A stretch of 64,000 bases of DNA from Phreatobacter stygius (GTDB taxonomy: Bacteria > Pseudomonadota > Alphaproteobacteria > Rhizobiales > Phreatobacteraceae). The position numbers were made by a program, and so were the translations under genes. Shown one piece after another: positions 1 to 10,231 of this stretch. The DNA is taken from NCBI RefSeq assembly GCF_005144885.1, contig NZ_CP039690.1:3671001-3735000 (forward strand), in the 5' to 3' direction. Each line of letters opens with the position of its first letter. Position 1 is the stretch's first letter. Below the pieces are notes generated by a model, which ran no database searches, was not told the origin of the DNA, and saw nothing but the letters and a program-made list of their open reading frames with translations.

Positions 1-1
1 C

Positions 2-1012
2 CATATCGGCGTGCCGCTGACGCTCGCCCGCATGCCGGCGACCAGCCAGTTCGGCGTCTTCGAGATCGGCATGAACCATTCCGGCGAGATCACGCCGCTG
101 ACCCGCATGGTCCGGCCGGATGTCGCCGTGGTCACCACGATCGAGGCGGTGCATCTGGAAAATCTTGGCTCGATCGAGGCGATCGTCGACGCCAAGGCCG
201 AAATCTTCGCCGGCGTCGAGCATGGCGGGGCCGCCGTGCTGCCGCGCGACAGCCGCTTCTTCGACCGGCTGGCGCGCGCCGCCCGGGCCGCCGGCATCGA
301 CACCATCCTGTCTTTCGGCGAGCACGAAGAGGCCGACGTCCGGCTGCTGCGCGTCTCGCTTTCGGCCCAGTGCTCGACCGTCCATGCCCGGGTCATGGGC
401 CAGGAGGTCACCTATAAGCTGGGCTCGCCCGGCCGGCATCTGGCGATGAATTCGCTGGCCGTGCTGGCGGCCGCCAAGCTCGCCGGCGCCGATCTGGCGA
501 TCGCCGCGATCGCGCTCTCCGACATGCGGGCCGTCTCGGGCCGCGGCGAGCGTTCGCAGCGCCGGTTGCCCCATGGCAGCTTCACGCTTCTGGACGAGAG
601 CTACAACGCCAATCCGGTGTCGATGCGCGCCGCCTTCGCGGTGCTCGGCGCGGTCAAGCCGGCCCCGAAGGGCCGCCGCATCGCCGTGCTCGGCGACATG
701 CTGGAGCTCGGCGCCGAGGGCGAGGCCCTGCATGCCGGCCTCGTCGGGCCGCTCGCCGACGCCCATGTCGATCTGGTCTTCTGCGCGGGACCGCTGATGG
801 AAAATCTCTGGAAGGCCTTGCCAGTCGGCCGTCGGGGTGCTTATGCCCCGACCGCCGCCGAACTGGAGTCTGAGGTGATCCGCACGCTCAGGTCTGGCGA
901 CATCGTCATGGTCAAGGGGTCGCGCGGCAGCCGCATGGCGCCGCTGGTCGAGACCCTGAAAGCCAAGTTTCCCGCCGAGGTCACCGACGACGCCCATCTC
1001 GGCGCGGCCTGA
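2..1012 (+). CDS. murF: UDP-N-acetylmuramoyl-tripeptide--D-alanyl-D-alanine ligase, 5' truncated by window edge
   Basis: MurF adds D-Ala-D-Ala to UDP-MurNAc-tripeptide in the cytoplasm, the last soluble step of peptidoglycan precursor synthesis. The reading frame is open from base 2 with no start, and 336 residues are visible. MurF proteins are usually about 450-480 residues, so the N-terminal domain and the P-loop are missing at the window edge. What remains starts in the central Mur-ligase domain (FGVFEIGMNHSGEI) and includes the conserved ESYNANP stretch and the C-terminal ligase domain (RIAVLGDMLELG, VKGSRGSRM). mraY starts 21 bases after the stop, the usual dcw-cluster order. Identification is secure; the start lies outside the window. 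Confidence 0.96.
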   Translation, partial: HIGVPLTLARMPATSQFGVFEIGMNHSGEITPLTRMVRPDVAVVTTIEAVHLENLGSIEAIVDAKAEIFAGVEHGGAAVLPRDSRFFDRLARAARAAGIDTILSFGEHEEADVRLLRVSLSAQCSTVHARVMGQEVTYKLGSPGRHLAMNSLAVLAAAKLAGADLAIAAIALSDMRAVSGRGERSQRRLPHGSFTLLDESYNANPVSMRAAFAVLGAVKPAPKGRRIAVLGDMLELGAEGEALHAGLVGPLADAHVDLVFCAGPLMENLWKALPVGRRGAYAPTAAELESEVIRTLRSGDIVMVKGSRGSRMAPLVETLKAKFPAEVTDDAHLGAA

Positions 1013-1033
1013 GATACGAGAGATACCCGAGAG

Positions 1034-2116
1034 ATGTTCGCTTTCCTCGCCGAATTCACCAGCGTCTTCGGACCGCTCAACATCTTTCGCTACATCACCT
1101 TCCGTACCGGCGGGGCGATCGTCACCGCGCTGATCTTCGTCTTTCTGTTCGGACCGGGCCTGATCCAGCTGCTGCGCCTGAAACAGGGCAAGGGCCAGCC
1201 GATCCGCAGCGACGGCCCGGAAAGCCACATGGCCAAGAAGGGCACGCCCACCATGGGCGGGCTGATGATCCTGTCGGGCCTGGTCATATCGACCTTGCTC
1301 TGGGCCAATCTCCGCAGCCCCTATGTCTGGATCCTGCTGTTCGTCATGCTCGGCTTCGGCGCCATCGGCTTCTATGACGACTATCTTAAGGTGACCAAGC
1401 AGACCCATGCCGGCTTCTCGTCGCGCGCCCGCCTGGCGCTCGAATTTGTCATTGCCGGCCTGGCCGTCACCGCCGTGGTCTTCGTCACCCGCGAGCCGCT
1501 CAACACCTCGATCTTCTTCCCGTTCATCAAGGACCTGTCGATCAATATCGGCTTCCTGATGATCGCCTTCGGCGCCTTGGTCATCGTCGGCTCCGGCAAT
1601 GCGGTGAACCTGACCGACGGCCTCGACGGGCTGGCCATCGTGCCTGTGATGATCGCCGGCGGCACGTTCGGCATCATTGCCTATCTCTCGGGCAATGCCT
1701 TTTTCGCCAATTACCTGCAGATCACCCATGTGCCGGGCACCGGCGAGATCGTGGTGGTGATCGGGGCGCTGATCGGCGCAGGCCTCGGCTTCCTCTGGTT
1801 CAACGCGCCACCGGCACAGATCTTCATGGGCGATACCGGATCGCTGGCGCTCGGCGGCCTGATCGGCACCATTGCGGTCGCCACCAAGCATGAGATCGTG
1901 CTGGCCGTGGTCGGCGGCCTGTTCGTGCTCGAAGCCGTCTCGGTCATCGTCCAGGTCGCCTCGTTCAAGCTGACCGGCAAGCGCGTCTTCCGGATGGCGC
2001 CGATCCACCACCATTTCGAGAAGAAGGGCTGGTCCGAGCCGCAGGTCGTCGTACGCTTCTGGATCATCGCCTTCGTGCTGGCGCTGGCGGGCCTGTCGAC
2101 CCTGAAGCTTCGGTGA
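1034..2116 (+). CDS. mraY: Phospho-N-acetylmuramoyl-pentapeptide-transferase
   Basis: MraY is a polytopic inner-membrane enzyme that transfers phospho-MurNAc-pentapeptide to undecaprenyl phosphate, giving lipid I. The 360-residue protein has the family's normal length and about ten hydrophobic segments. Seen motifs are the cytoplasmic-loop signature FYDDYLK, the NLTDGLDGL loop carrying catalytic aspartates, and the C-terminal [15 protein letters not shown]. The ATG lies just after a purine-rich GAGAG. The stop overlaps the start of murD by four bases, pointing to translational coupling inside the mur-fts operon. Confidence 0.98.
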   Translation: MFAFLAEFTSVFGPLNIFRYITFRTGGAIVTALIFVFLFGPGLIQLLRLKQGKGQPIRSDGPESHMAKKGTPTMGGLMILSGLVISTLLWANLRSPYVWILLFVMLGFGAIGFYDDYLKVTKQTHAGFSSRARLALEFVIAGLAVTAVVFVTREPLNTSIFFPFIKDLSINIGFLMIAFGALVIVGSGNAVNLTDGLDGLAIVPVMIAGGTFGIIAYLSGNAFFANYLQITHVPGTGEIVVVIGALIGAGLGFLWFNAPPAQIFMGDTGSLALGGLIGTIAVATKHEIVLAVVGGLFVLEAVSVIVQVASFKLTGKRVFRMAPIHHHFEKKGWSEPQVVVRFWIIAFVLALAGLSTLKLR

Positions 2117-3528
2117 GTGGGATGATCCCGGTCAGCCTGTTCAAGGATGCCACGGTTGCCGTCTTCGGACTCGGCGGCTCGGGGCTCGCCACCTGCGCCG
2201 CGCTGAAGGCGGGCGGTGCACGGGTCATGGCCTGGGACGACAATCCGGCATCGGTCGCCAAGGCCGAGGCTGCCGGCTATGAGACCGCCGATCTCAACAC
2301 GCTGGACTGGACGGGCCTTGCCGCCTTCGTGCTGACGCCCGGCGTGCCGCTGACCCATCCGGCGCCGCATTGGACGGTCGGCAAGGCGGCCCTGGCCGGC
2401 GTCGCCATCATTGGCGACATCGAATTGTTCTGCCGCGAGCGTGACGCCCATGCTCCCGCTGCCGGCTTCGTCGCCATTACCGGCACCAATGGCAAGTCGA
2501 CCACCACGGCGCTGATCAGCCACATCCTGGCGAAATCCGGCCACGACGCGCAGATGGGCGGCAATATTGGCACCGCCATCCTGTCGCTGGAGCCGCCGGG
2601 CACCGGCCGGACCCATGTCATCGAATGCTCGTCGTTTCAGATCGACCTGACCCCGTCGATCGATCCGAGCGTCGGAATCTGCCTCAACGTCACCCCCGAC
2701 CACCTGGACCGTCACGGCACGCTCGACGGCTATGCGGCGGTGAAGGAGCGGCTGATCGCCGGCGTGCCGGCCGATGGCACCGCGGTGATCGGCATCGACG
2801 ACAAGCACTGCCAGGCCATGGCCGATCGCGCCGAGCGCGCCGGCCGGCGGGTCGTCCGCCTGTCGATCCGCAATCCGGTTTCGGACGGGCTCTGCCTCGA
2901 CGGCGCCGACATCGTGCGGATCAAGGCCGGTGCGGCGGTCTTCCGTTTCTCGATCGCCGGCGTCGGGTCGCTGCGCGGTTCACACAATGCCCAGAACGCC
3001 ATGGCGGCCTATGCCGCCTGCGAGGCGCTCGGCCTGTCGCCCGAGGCGATCGTCGCGGCGATGCGGAGTTTTCCCGGCCTCGCCCATCGGCTGGAACAGG
3101 TCGGCCGCATCGGCAAGGTGCTGTTCGTCAATGATTCCAAGGCGACCAATGCCGATTCGACCGAGAAGGCGCTGGCGGCCTTCTCCCGCATCTACTGGAT
3201 CGCCGGCGGCAAACCGAAAGAGGGCGGCATAACCCCGCTCGCCCGCTATTTCCCGCGTATCGCCAAGACCTACCTGATCGGGGCGGCCGCCGAGGAATTT
3301 GCGGCGACGCTCGGCTCCAGCCCCCACGTCATAGCCGGCACGCTCGACCAGGCGGTCGCCATGGCCGCTGCCGATGCCGCCGCCGACGGCGCGCCGGATC
3401 CGGTCGTGCTGCTGTCGCCGGCCTGCGCCAGCTACGACCAGTTCCCCAATTTCGAAATCCGCGGCAAGGCTTTCCGCGATCTGGTCCTGGCCTTGCCCGG
3501 GCTCGAGCCGATCGGCCCGGACGCCTGA
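2113..3528 (+). CDS. murD: UDP-N-acetylmuramoyl-L-alanine--D-glutamate ligase
   Basis: MurD is the ATP-dependent cytoplasmic ligase adding D-Glu to UDP-MurNAc-L-Ala. The 471-residue product has the three Mur-ligase domains: an N-terminal nucleotide-binding fold ([11 protein letters not shown]), a central ATPase with P-loop [11 protein letters not shown] near residue 123, the [10 protein letters not shown] element, and a C-terminal domain with NDSKATN and [19 protein letters not shown]. The GTG start at 2113 overlaps the mraY stop; an in-frame ATG at 2122 is an alternative. A 125-base gap follows before ftsW, one of the few real gaps in the cluster. Confidence 0.97.
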   Translation: MSGMIPVSLFKDATVAVFGLGGSGLATCAALKAGGARVMAWDDNPASVAKAEAAGYETADLNTLDWTGLAAFVLTPGVPLTHPAPHWTVGKAALAGVAIIGDIELFCRERDAHAPAAGFVAITGTNGKSTTTALISHILAKSGHDAQMGGNIGTAILSLEPPGTGRTHVIECSSFQIDLTPSIDPSVGICLNVTPDHLDRHGTLDGYAAVKERLIAGVPADGTAVIGIDDKHCQAMADRAERAGRRVVRLSIRNPVSDGLCLDGADIVRIKAGAAVFRFSIAGVGSLRGSHNAQNAMAAYAACEALGLSPEAIVAAMRSFPGLAHRLEQVGRIGKVLFVNDSKATNADSTEKALAAFSRIYWIAGGKPKEGGITPLARYFPRIAKTYLIGAAAEEFAATLGSSPHVIAGTLDQAVAMAAADAAADGAPDPVVLLSPACASYDQFPNFEIRGKAFRDLVLALPGLEPIGPDA

Positions 3529-3564
3529 AACATTCGGCCAAGCCGGGCAGGAAGCGCTCTAGGG

Positions 3565-3579
3565 TTAACGAGCCGTTGA
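3565..3579 (+). promoter_or_regulatory. CtrA-like site upstream of ftsW
   Basis: The sequence TTAA-CGAGCCG-TTGA matches the alphaproteobacterial CtrA consensus TTAA-N7-TTAA with one mismatch. It lies in the 125-bp gap between murD and ftsW, about 75 bases before the ftsW start. CtrA regulates division genes in Caulobacter and relatives, so the position makes sense, but short AT motifs can arise by chance and this is inference. Confidence 0.4.
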
Positions 3580-3653
3580 GGTGCACCCCTTAATCTCGCT
3601 GCAAAGAGCCGGCTTTGCCGGATGACGACGCATGGGTTCGATGGAGAACACGC

Positions 3654-4799
3654 ATGATCTCCCGCGCTGAACGCACGGCCTTCGGCGAATGGTGGTGGAC
3701 CGTCGACCGGCTGCTGCTGTCCGCCCTGTTCGGCCTGATGCTGACGGGCATCGTGCTGTCGCTTGCCGCGTCGCCGGCGGTGGCCCATCGCATCGGCCTC
3801 GATACGTTTCATTTCGTCAACCGGCAGGTCTTCTTCCTGATCCCGGCGACCATCGTGCTGATTGTGACCTCGTTCCTGCCGCCGCGCTGGATCCGGCGGC
3901 TCGCCTTCGTTGCTTTCATCGGCGCCTTGATCATGGTCGTCGCGACCCTGTTCATCGGCACCGAGATCAAGGGCGCGCGGCGTTGGCTGAACCTTGCAGG
4001 CATTGGCCTGCAGCCCTCGGAATTCCTCAAGCCCGCCTTTGTCGTCCTGGCCGCGTGGTTGTTCGCCGAAAGCGCCAAGCGTCCGGAAATGCCGGCCAAT
4101 ATCCTGGCCATCCTCTTGCTCATGGCCACCGTGACGCCGCTGGTGATGCAGCCCGACGTCGGCCAGACCACCCTGATCACCGTCGTCTGGGCCGCCCTGT
4201 TCTTCATGGCCGGCATGCGCTGGCTCTGGGTCTTCGGCCTTGCCGGTGTCGGCGCAGCCGGCCTGATCGGCGCCTATTACACCTTTGGCCACGTCCGGCG
4301 CCGCGTCGACAAGTTCCTCGAACCCGGCACCGCCGACACCTTCCAGGTCGATGTCGCCATCGATGCCTTCCAGCAAGGCGGCTGGTTCGGCAAGGGACCG
4401 GGCGAGGGCACGGTCAAGCGGATCATCCCGGACAGCCATACCGACTTCATCTTCGCGGTGGCGGCCGAAGAGTTCGGGGTGATCCTGTGCCTGGTCATCG
4501 TCGCCCTGTTCGCCTTCATCGTGCTGCGCTCGCTCAATCATGCCTACAAAGACGAGGACCCGTTCTGCCGCTTCGCGGTGGCAGGCCTTGCCATGCTGTT
4601 CGGCCTGCAGAGCTGCATCAATCTGATGGTCAACCTGCATCTGATCCCGCCCAAGGGCATGACCTTGCCTTTCGTTTCCTACGGCGGTTCGTCGCTGATC
4701 GCGCTCGCCTTCGGCATGGGCATGCTGATCGCCTTGACACGCCGCCGGCCGAGGGCCGAAACGCTGGCCGAATTGAGCCATTACCAAGCCAGGGCCTGA
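3654..4799 (+). CDS. ftsW: SEDS-family septal peptidoglycan polymerase FtsW
   Basis: FtsW is the SEDS glycosyltransferase that works with a class B PBP to polymerise septal peptidoglycan from lipid II. The 381-residue polytopic protein shows the SEDS signature: GARRWLNLAGIGLQPSEFLK near residues 107-126, QPDVGQTTL, and the C-terminal VNLHLIPPKGMTLPFVSYGG. I chose the ATG at 3654 (MISRAERTAFGEWWW), which fits the family N terminus and has a GGAG a few bases upstream. An upstream TTG in the same frame would add 13 unsupported residues. murG follows after one base. Confidence 0.97.
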   Translation: MISRAERTAFGEWWWTVDRLLLSALFGLMLTGIVLSLAASPAVAHRIGLDTFHFVNRQVFFLIPATIVLIVTSFLPPRWIRRLAFVAFIGALIMVVATLFIGTEIKGARRWLNLAGIGLQPSEFLKPAFVVLAAWLFAESAKRPEMPANILAILLLMATVTPLVMQPDVGQTTLITVVWAALFFMAGMRWLWVFGLAGVGAAGLIGAYYTFGHVRRRVDKFLEPGTADTFQVDVAIDAFQQGGWFGKGPGEGTVKRIIPDSHTDFIFAVAAEEFGVILCLVIVALFAFIVLRSLNHAYKDEDPFCRFAVAGLAMLFGLQSCINLMVNLHLIPPKGMTLPFVSYGGSSLIALAFGMGMLIALTRRRPRAETLAELSHYQARA

Positions 4800-4800
4800 G

Positions 4801-5919
4801 ATGAGCCAACCCCTCGTGCTGGTCTGCGCCGGCGGAACCGGCGGCCACCTGTTTCCCGCCGAGGCGCTCAGCGTCGCGCTTCAAGCGCGCGGCTGCCTGG
4901 TCGATCTCGTCACCGACGAACGCGCCGAGAAATATGGCAGCGCCTTCCCGGCGCGCGCCACCCATATCATCGCATCGGCGACGGTCACCTCGAAGAACCC
5001 CCTGGCCTTGGCAAAAACCGCGCTGACGCTCGGGCGCGGCTATCTGCACGCCCGCAAGGTGATCCGGGTGCTGAGGCCGAAGGCGGTGGTCGGCTTCGGC
5101 GGCTATCCGACCTTGCCGCCGATGTTCGCCGCGGCCCAGCTCGGTGTCCCCACCATCATCCATGACCAGAATGCCGTGATGGGCCGGGCGAACCGCCAGT
5201 TGAGCGGTAAGGCGACCGCCATCGCCACCAGCTTTCCTGGCGTGCTCGACAAGGACCCCGCCTTGCGTGCCAAGGCGACCTTCACCGGCAATCCGGTGCG
5301 CCCCATGGTCATAACCGCCGCCGCCTTGCCATACGATCCGCCGGTTGCCGGCGGTCCGTTCCGGCTCTGCGTCTTCGGCGGCAGCCAGGGCGCCCGGGTG
5401 ATGAGCGAGATCTTGCCGCCGGCGCTGGAAAAGCTCGGTCCGGCCGAGCGTGACAGGCTGCTGGTCGTGCAACAGGCGCGCGGCGAGGACGAGGCGAACG
5501 TCAAGGCGGCCTATCAGCGCCTCGGCATCGATGCCGAGGTGGCGCCTTTCTTCGTCGACCTGCCGGGCTGGCTGGCCAGATCACATCTTGTCGTTGCCCG
5601 CTCCGGCGCCTCGACGGTCGCCGAACTGGCGGTCATCGGCCGCCCCTCGATCCTGGTGCCCTTGCCCCATGCGCTCGACCAGGACCAGTTGATGAATGCC
5701 GCGACACTGGCCTCCGCCATGGCCGCAACCGTTGTCCGGCAGGCCGATTTCACCCCCGACTGGCTCGCCGGCGAATTGACCAGGCTCATGGCCGATCCCT
5801 CGCCGCTGATCGCCGCCGCCGCGGCGGCAAAAGCGCAGGGCCATGCCGATGCGGCCGACCGTCTGGCCGACCTTGTTCTTAAAACCGCCGGAATTACCCC
5901 GGCAGGACCTGCCTCATGA
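4801..5919 (+). CDS. murG: UDP-N-acetylglucosamine--N-acetylmuramyl-(pentapeptide) pyrophosphoryl-undecaprenol GlcNAc transferase
   Basis: MurG is the peripheral membrane GT-B glycosyltransferase converting lipid I to lipid II. Family signatures are the N-terminal glycine-rich loop [38 protein letters not shown], and in the C-terminal UDP-GlcNAc domain [13 protein letters not shown] and [11 protein letters not shown] followed by [10 protein letters not shown]. The length of 372 residues is normal. It starts one base after ftsW stops and its last four bases overlap the murC start (ATGA), so the three genes are tightly coupled. Confidence 0.98.
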   Translation: MSQPLVLVCAGGTGGHLFPAEALSVALQARGCLVDLVTDERAEKYGSAFPARATHIIASATVTSKNPLALAKTALTLGRGYLHARKVIRVLRPKAVVGFGGYPTLPPMFAAAQLGVPTIIHDQNAVMGRANRQLSGKATAIATSFPGVLDKDPALRAKATFTGNPVRPMVITAAALPYDPPVAGGPFRLCVFGGSQGARVMSEILPPALEKLGPAERDRLLVVQQARGEDEANVKAAYQRLGIDAEVAPFFVDLPGWLARSHLVVARSGASTVAELAVIGRPSILVPLPHALDQDQLMNAATLASAMAATVVRQADFTPDWLAGELTRLMADPSPLIAAAAAAKAQGHADAADRLADLVLKTAGITPAGPAS

Positions 5920-7328
5920 AACTTCCCCGCGACATCGGACCCATCCACTTCATCGGCATTGGCGGCATCGGCATGTCCGGCATCGCCGAAGTGCTGCTCA
6001 ATCTCGGCTACAAGGTCCAGGGCTCGGACGCCGCCGAGGGCTATACGATCAAGCGATTGAAGGATCGCGGCGCCGTCGTATCGATCGGCCATGCCACCGA
6101 AAATCTCGGCGAGGCCGAGGTCGTGGTGGTCTCGACCGCCATCAGGAAGGACAATCCCGAGCTGGTAGCCGCCCGCGAAAGGCGCATTCCGGTGGTCCGC
6201 CGGGCCGAGATGCTGGCCGAGCTGATGCGGCTCAAGTCCTGCGTCGCCATCGCCGGCACCCATGGCAAGACCACCACCACCTCGATGGTCTCGACCTTGC
6301 TCGATGCCGGCGGCTTCGATCCGACCATCGTCAATGGCGGCATCATCAACGCGCTCGGCACCAATGCCCGCCTCGGTGCCGGCAATTGGATGGTGGTCGA
6401 GGCCGACGAATCCGACGGTTCGTTCCTGAAACTGCCGGCCGATGTCGCCATCGTCACCAATATCGACCCGGAACACCTCGACCACTACGGCGATTTCGAC
6501 GCCGTGAAGGCGGCCTTCCGCGCCTTCGTCGAGAACATCCCGTTCTACGGCTTCGCGGTCATGTGCATCGACCATCCGGTGGTCCAGGACATGGTCGGCT
6601 CGATCGCCGACCGGCGCGTCATCACCTATGGCGAGAACCCGCAGGCCGACGTGCGCATCATCGACATCGACCTGACCGGCGGCCGCTGCCGCTTCAAGGT
6701 GCAGTTCCGTGATCGCGCCGGCGCGGTCGTCGACGAGATCGACGATCTCGTGCTGCCCATGCCGGGCAAGCACAATGCGCTGAACGCCACGTCGGCGATC
6801 GCGGTGGCCCGGGAGCTCGGCATGGCCGGGCCGCAGATCCGCAAGGCGCTGGCCGGCTTCGGCGGCGTCAAGCGACGCTTCACGCGCACCGGCGAATGGA
6901 ACGGCGCGACCATCTTCGACGATTACGGCCACCACCCGGTGGAGATCGCCGCAGTGCTCAAGGCGGCGCGTGCCTCCACCGACACCCACGTCATCGCGGT
7001 GGTCCAGCCGCATCGCTACACCCGGCTCGCCTCGCTGTTCAACGAGTTCTGCACCTGCTTCAACGATGCCGATACGGTCATTGTCGCCGATGTCTATGCC
7101 GCGGGTGAGCAACCGATCCCCGGCGCCTCGCGTGATGACCTCGTGTCGGGCCTGAAGACGCGCGGCCACAAATCGGTCGTCGCGCTCGACGGCGCCCATC
7201 AGCTCGCCGGCATTGTCGCCGGCCTCGCCAAGCCCGGCGACTACGTCATCTGTCTCGGCGCCGGCAACATCACCCAATGGGCCTATGCCCTGCCGGGCGA
7301 GCTCGCCAAGCTCGCCAGCTCCGGGTGA
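5916..7328 (+). CDS. murC: UDP-N-acetylmuramate--L-alanine ligase
   Basis: MurC attaches L-Ala to UDP-MurNAc, the first amino-acid addition to the peptidoglycan precursor. The 470-residue protein has the N-terminal Rossmann motif [18 protein letters not shown], the P-loop [11 protein letters not shown] near residue 114, [21 protein letters not shown], and the C-terminal [11 protein letters not shown] and QPHRYTR. It overlaps murG by four bases, and murB begins four bases after its stop. Confidence 0.98.
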   Translation: MKLPRDIGPIHFIGIGGIGMSGIAEVLLNLGYKVQGSDAAEGYTIKRLKDRGAVVSIGHATENLGEAEVVVVSTAIRKDNPELVAARERRIPVVRRAEMLAELMRLKSCVAIAGTHGKTTTTSMVSTLLDAGGFDPTIVNGGIINALGTNARLGAGNWMVVEADESDGSFLKLPADVAIVTNIDPEHLDHYGDFDAVKAAFRAFVENIPFYGFAVMCIDHPVVQDMVGSIADRRVITYGENPQADVRIIDIDLTGGRCRFKVQFRDRAGAVVDEIDDLVLPMPGKHNALNATSAIAVARELGMAGPQIRKALAGFGGVKRRFTRTGEWNGATIFDDYGHHPVEIAAVLKAARASTDTHVIAVVQPHRYTRLASLFNEFCTCFNDADTVIVADVYAAGEQPIPGASRDDLVSGLKTRGHKSVVALDGAHQLAGIVAGLAKPGDYVICLGAGNITQWAYALPGELAKLASSG

Positions 7329-7332
7329 CCGG

Positions 7333-8262
7333 ATGGCTTTCGAGGACCTGACCCCGATCGTTCGCGCGCTGGTGCCCGGCCTGCAGGGCCAGGTCACCGC
7401 CAATGCCTCGATGAAGCCGTTCTCCTGGTTCCGCACCGGCGGGCCGGCGCAGCTGCTGTTCGAGCCGGCGGGCGAGCTGGATCTGGTGCAATTTCTTCGC
7501 CACATCCCGCTCGACTGGCCGGTGATGGTCGTCGGTCTCGGCTCGAACCTGCTGGTCCGCGACGGCGGCGTGCCCGGTGTCGTTATCAAACTCGGAAAAT
7601 CATTCGGCGAAATCGAACTGTTGCCGGGCCACCTCATACGTGCAGGTGCGGCTGCGCCTGACGTCAAGGTTGCGCGCGCGGCGGCCGAGGCCGGCATTGC
7701 CGGCTTCGCCTTCCTGCGCGGCATCCCGGGCGCCATCGGCGGGGCGCTCCGGATGAACGGCGGCGCCTATGGCGGCGAGGTGACCGATATCCTGGTCGAG
7801 GCGCGCGCCATCCTGCGTTCCGGCACGACCCAGACCTTCGACCATGCCGCCATGGGTTTCGGCTATCGCCGCTGCGCCGCGCCCGACGACGCCATCTTCG
7901 TCTCGGCCCTGTTCCGGGGATCGGCCGGCGAGCCGCCCGTCCTGCTCGCCGCCATGGACGAGATCACCCGGCAGCGCTCGGCCACCCAGCCGGTCAATAC
8001 CCGCACCGGCGGCTCGACCTTCCGCAATCCCGACGGTCATTCCGCCTGGAAGCTGGTCGACCAGGCCGGTTGCCGCGGCTTCAGGGTCGGCGGTGCCCAG
8101 GTTTCCGAACTGCACACCAATTTCCTGATCGCCGCGCCGGAGGCCACTTCCGCCGATATCGAGGCCTTGGGCGAGGCGGTCCGCCAGCGTGTCAGGGACA
8201 CGAGCGGCATCGAACTGCATTGGGAAATCAAGCGGGTCGGCCTCGGCGCGCCGGCCGAGTAG
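7333..8262 (+). CDS. murB: UDP-N-acetylmuramate dehydrogenase
   Basis: MurB is the FAD- and NADPH-dependent reductase turning UDP-GlcNAc-enolpyruvate into UDP-MurNAc. The 309-residue protein shows the type II MurB features SWFRTGGPA, VGLGSNLLVRDGG for FAD binding, GIPGAIGGALRMNGGAYG, the active-site region GYRRCAAP, and a C-terminal GSTFRNP with HTNFLI. The ATG at 7333 follows the murC stop with a GGTGACCGG-type spacing and matches the expected N terminus; the open frame extends further upstream, but that stretch lies inside murC. Confidence 0.97.
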   Translation: MAFEDLTPIVRALVPGLQGQVTANASMKPFSWFRTGGPAQLLFEPAGELDLVQFLRHIPLDWPVMVVGLGSNLLVRDGGVPGVVIKLGKSFGEIELLPGHLIRAGAAAPDVKVARAAAEAGIAGFAFLRGIPGAIGGALRMNGGAYGGEVTDILVEARAILRSGTTQTFDHAAMGFGYRRCAAPDDAIFVSALFRGSAGEPPVLLAAMDEITRQRSATQPVNTRTGGSTFRNPDGHSAWKLVDQAGCRGFRVGGAQVSELHTNFLIAAPEATSADIEALGEAVRQRVRDTSGIELHWEIKRVGLGAPAE

Positions 8263-8324
8263 CGGCATTGGACAACGACCAGGTCGCCGTCCCGACGGCC
8301 GACCGATCAGCGAGGATCAAGAGC

Positions 8325-9248
8325 ATGACCAAACCTCACGTCGCGGTCCTGATGGGCGGCTGGTCCGCCGAGCGTGAGGTGTCGCTCAGGTCCGGCAAGG
8401 CCTGTGCCGATGCGCTCGAATCAGTTGGCTATCCGGTCACGCGAATCGATGTCGGCCGCGATATTGCGCTGCGCCTGGCCGATCTGAAGCCGGATGTGGT
8501 CCTCAACGTCACGCATGGCAGGCCCGGCGAAGACGGAACGCTCTCGGCGATCCTCGAGGTGATGCGCATCCCCTACAGCCATTCCGGCGTCATGTCGTCG
8601 GCGCTCGCCATGGACAAGGCCATGGCCAAGCGGGTCCTGTCGGCGTCCGGCATCGCCGTGCCGGGAGGCTTGCGCGTCCATCGCCTGGAAGCGGCGCGCG
8701 AGCACCTGATTGCCCGGCCTTATGTCGTGAAACCCAATGCCGAGGGCTCTTCCATCGGCGTGTTCATCGTCACCGCCGAGCACGAGCATCCGCCGCAGGA
8801 GCTGAATTCGGCCGAATGGGGGCTCGATGAAACCGTGCTGGTCGAGCCTTTCATCGCCGGCCGCGAGCTGACCTGCGCCGTCATGGGCGACCGGGCGCTG
8901 GCGGTGATCGAGATCGTACAGGACAACCGGTTCTACGACTATGAGGCGAAATATGCGCCCGGGGGGTCGAGGCACCTGATTCCTGCGCCGCTTAAACCAA
9001 ATATTTACTCTGAGGTCCAAAGACTGTCCCTCGCAGCGCATCATGCGCTCGGCTGTAAAGGGGTCAGCCGTGCGGACTTCAGATACGATGACACGCCCGG
9101 TGGAACCGGGGATCTCGTCTGTCTCGAAGTCAACACGCAGCCCGGGATGACCGGGACTTCGCTCGTCCCTGACATGGCCGCTCACGAAGGCATTTCGTTC
9201 GCAGAGCTGGTCGAATGGATGGTGTTGGACGCTTCGCTAGATCGCTGA
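8325..9248 (+). CDS. ddl: D-alanine--D-alanine ligase
   Basis: This ATP-grasp enzyme makes the D-Ala-D-Ala dipeptide used by MurF. The 307-residue protein has the N-terminal VLMGGWSAEREVSL, the HGRPGEDGTLSAIL loop, the ATP-grasp segment PYVVKPNAEGSSIGV, and the metal-binding C-terminal EVNTQPGMTGTSLVPDMA. The ATG at 8325 gives the family N terminus MTKPHVAVLMGG, whereas upstream in-frame codons lie in the murB tail and the 62-bp spacer. Its 3' end overlaps the ftsQ start by 34 bases. This is the usual alphaproteobacterial position for ddlB. Confidence 0.96.
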   Translation: MTKPHVAVLMGGWSAEREVSLRSGKACADALESVGYPVTRIDVGRDIALRLADLKPDVVLNVTHGRPGEDGTLSAILEVMRIPYSHSGVMSSALAMDKAMAKRVLSASGIAVPGGLRVHRLEAAREHLIARPYVVKPNAEGSSIGVFIVTAEHEHPPQELNSAEWGLDETVLVEPFIAGRELTCAVMGDRALAVIEIVQDNRFYDYEAKYAPGGSRHLIPAPLKPNIYSEVQRLSLAAHHALGCKGVSRADFRYDDTPGGTGDLVCLEVNTQPGMTGTSLVPDMAAHEGISFAELVEWMVLDASLDR

Positions 9249-10231
9249 TCGCACGACTCGATAGGGTCGGTGCGGACGCGCTTCTGCTTGCGCATCGCAG
9301 CCTGCTCGCCCGCCATCGCCGCAGCATGGCGGCACAGCAGGCGGCTTCGGCCGAGCCCTATGCGCGTCCGAGCGCCTGGGATTTCTGGCTGCGCCGCCTT
9401 TCGGTCCGCATCGCCAATCTGCATATCCCGCGTCATGCCGGTGCCTATGCCACCGCGCTGCTCTTGGCGGCGACCGGCCTTTACGGCGTCCAGCGCGGCG
9501 GTCACTGGCCGGCGCTCAACGGTGCCATGCTCGCCTTCGGCGACGAGATGGCCAATGCCACCGGCCTGCAGGTGCGGGCCGTGCGCCTCACCGGCAATAC
9601 CAAACTGAGCCAACCGGAAATCCTCGAGGCCGCCGGCATCAGCCCGACCACCTCCGTTCTGTTCTTCGATCCGGCCGCGGCGCGCACCCGCCTGACGGCC
9701 AACCCCTGGATCGCGGAAGCCACAGTGCAGAAGCTCTATCCCGATCAGTTGCTGGTCGAAATCGTCGAACGCGAAGCCTTCGCGCTGTGGCAGCGCGACG
9801 GCAAGATCGCGGTTATCGCCGGCGACGGCACTGTGATCGTCGACCAGCTCGACAGCCGGTTCCAGCATCTGCCGCTGGTCGTCGGGCGCGGCGCCGAAAA
9901 GCGCGTGCGCGAGATCGTCGGGCTGATGAACGGCCGGCCGGCGATCGCCTCGAACGTCCGTGCCGCCGTGCTGGTCGCCGAGCGGCGCTGGACCCTGGTG
10001 TTGAAGAACGGCATCGACGTTCGCCTGCCCGACACCGATGTCGATCAGGCGCTCGCGACGCTTACGCGCCTCGACGCCGAGAAGAAACTGATGACCCGCG
10101 ACGTCTCGATGATCGACCTGCGCGTTCCCGGCCGTGTCACGGTGCGCCTGTCGGAGGAGGCTTTCCGCGCCCATGAGGCGGCCCTGAAGGAGCGCCAGCG
10201 CGCCCGCCGCCGGACGGGGACAGCCACATGA
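9215..10231 (+). CDS. ftsQ: Cell division protein FtsQ
   Basis: FtsQ is a single-pass, mostly periplasmic protein linking early and late divisome components. The 338-residue protein has a cytoplasmic N-terminal tail rich in Arg, a membrane segment around residues 72-90 (HAGAYATALLLAATGLYG), a POTRA domain around residues 110-185 (VRAVRLTGNTKLSQPEIL) and the beta domain with EREAFALWQRDGKIAVI. The ATG lies inside the 3' end of ddl, and the stop overlaps ftsA by four bases. Confidence 0.94.
   Translation: MDGVGRFARSLIARLDRVGADALLLAHRSLLARHRRSMAAQQAASAEPYARPSAWDFWLRRLSVRIANLHIPRHAGAYATALLLAATGLYGVQRGGHWPALNGAMLAFGDEMANATGLQVRAVRLTGNTKLSQPEILEAAGISPTTSVLFFDPAAARTRLTANPWIAEATVQKLYPDQLLVEIVEREAFALWQRDGKIAVIAGDGTVIVDQLDSRFQHLPLVVGRGAEKRVREIVGLMNGRPAIASNVRAAVLVAERRWTLVLKNGIDVRLPDTDVDQALATLTRLDAEKKLMTRDVSMIDLRVPGRVTVRLSEEAFRAHEAALKERQRARRRTGTAT

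Noticed and set aside
1711-2808. Long open frames on the strand opposite the mur/fts and other genes
   Set aside because: High-GC codon bias keeps antisense frames open; their translations are low-complexity Arg/Gly/Asp-rich strings overlapping well identified genes.
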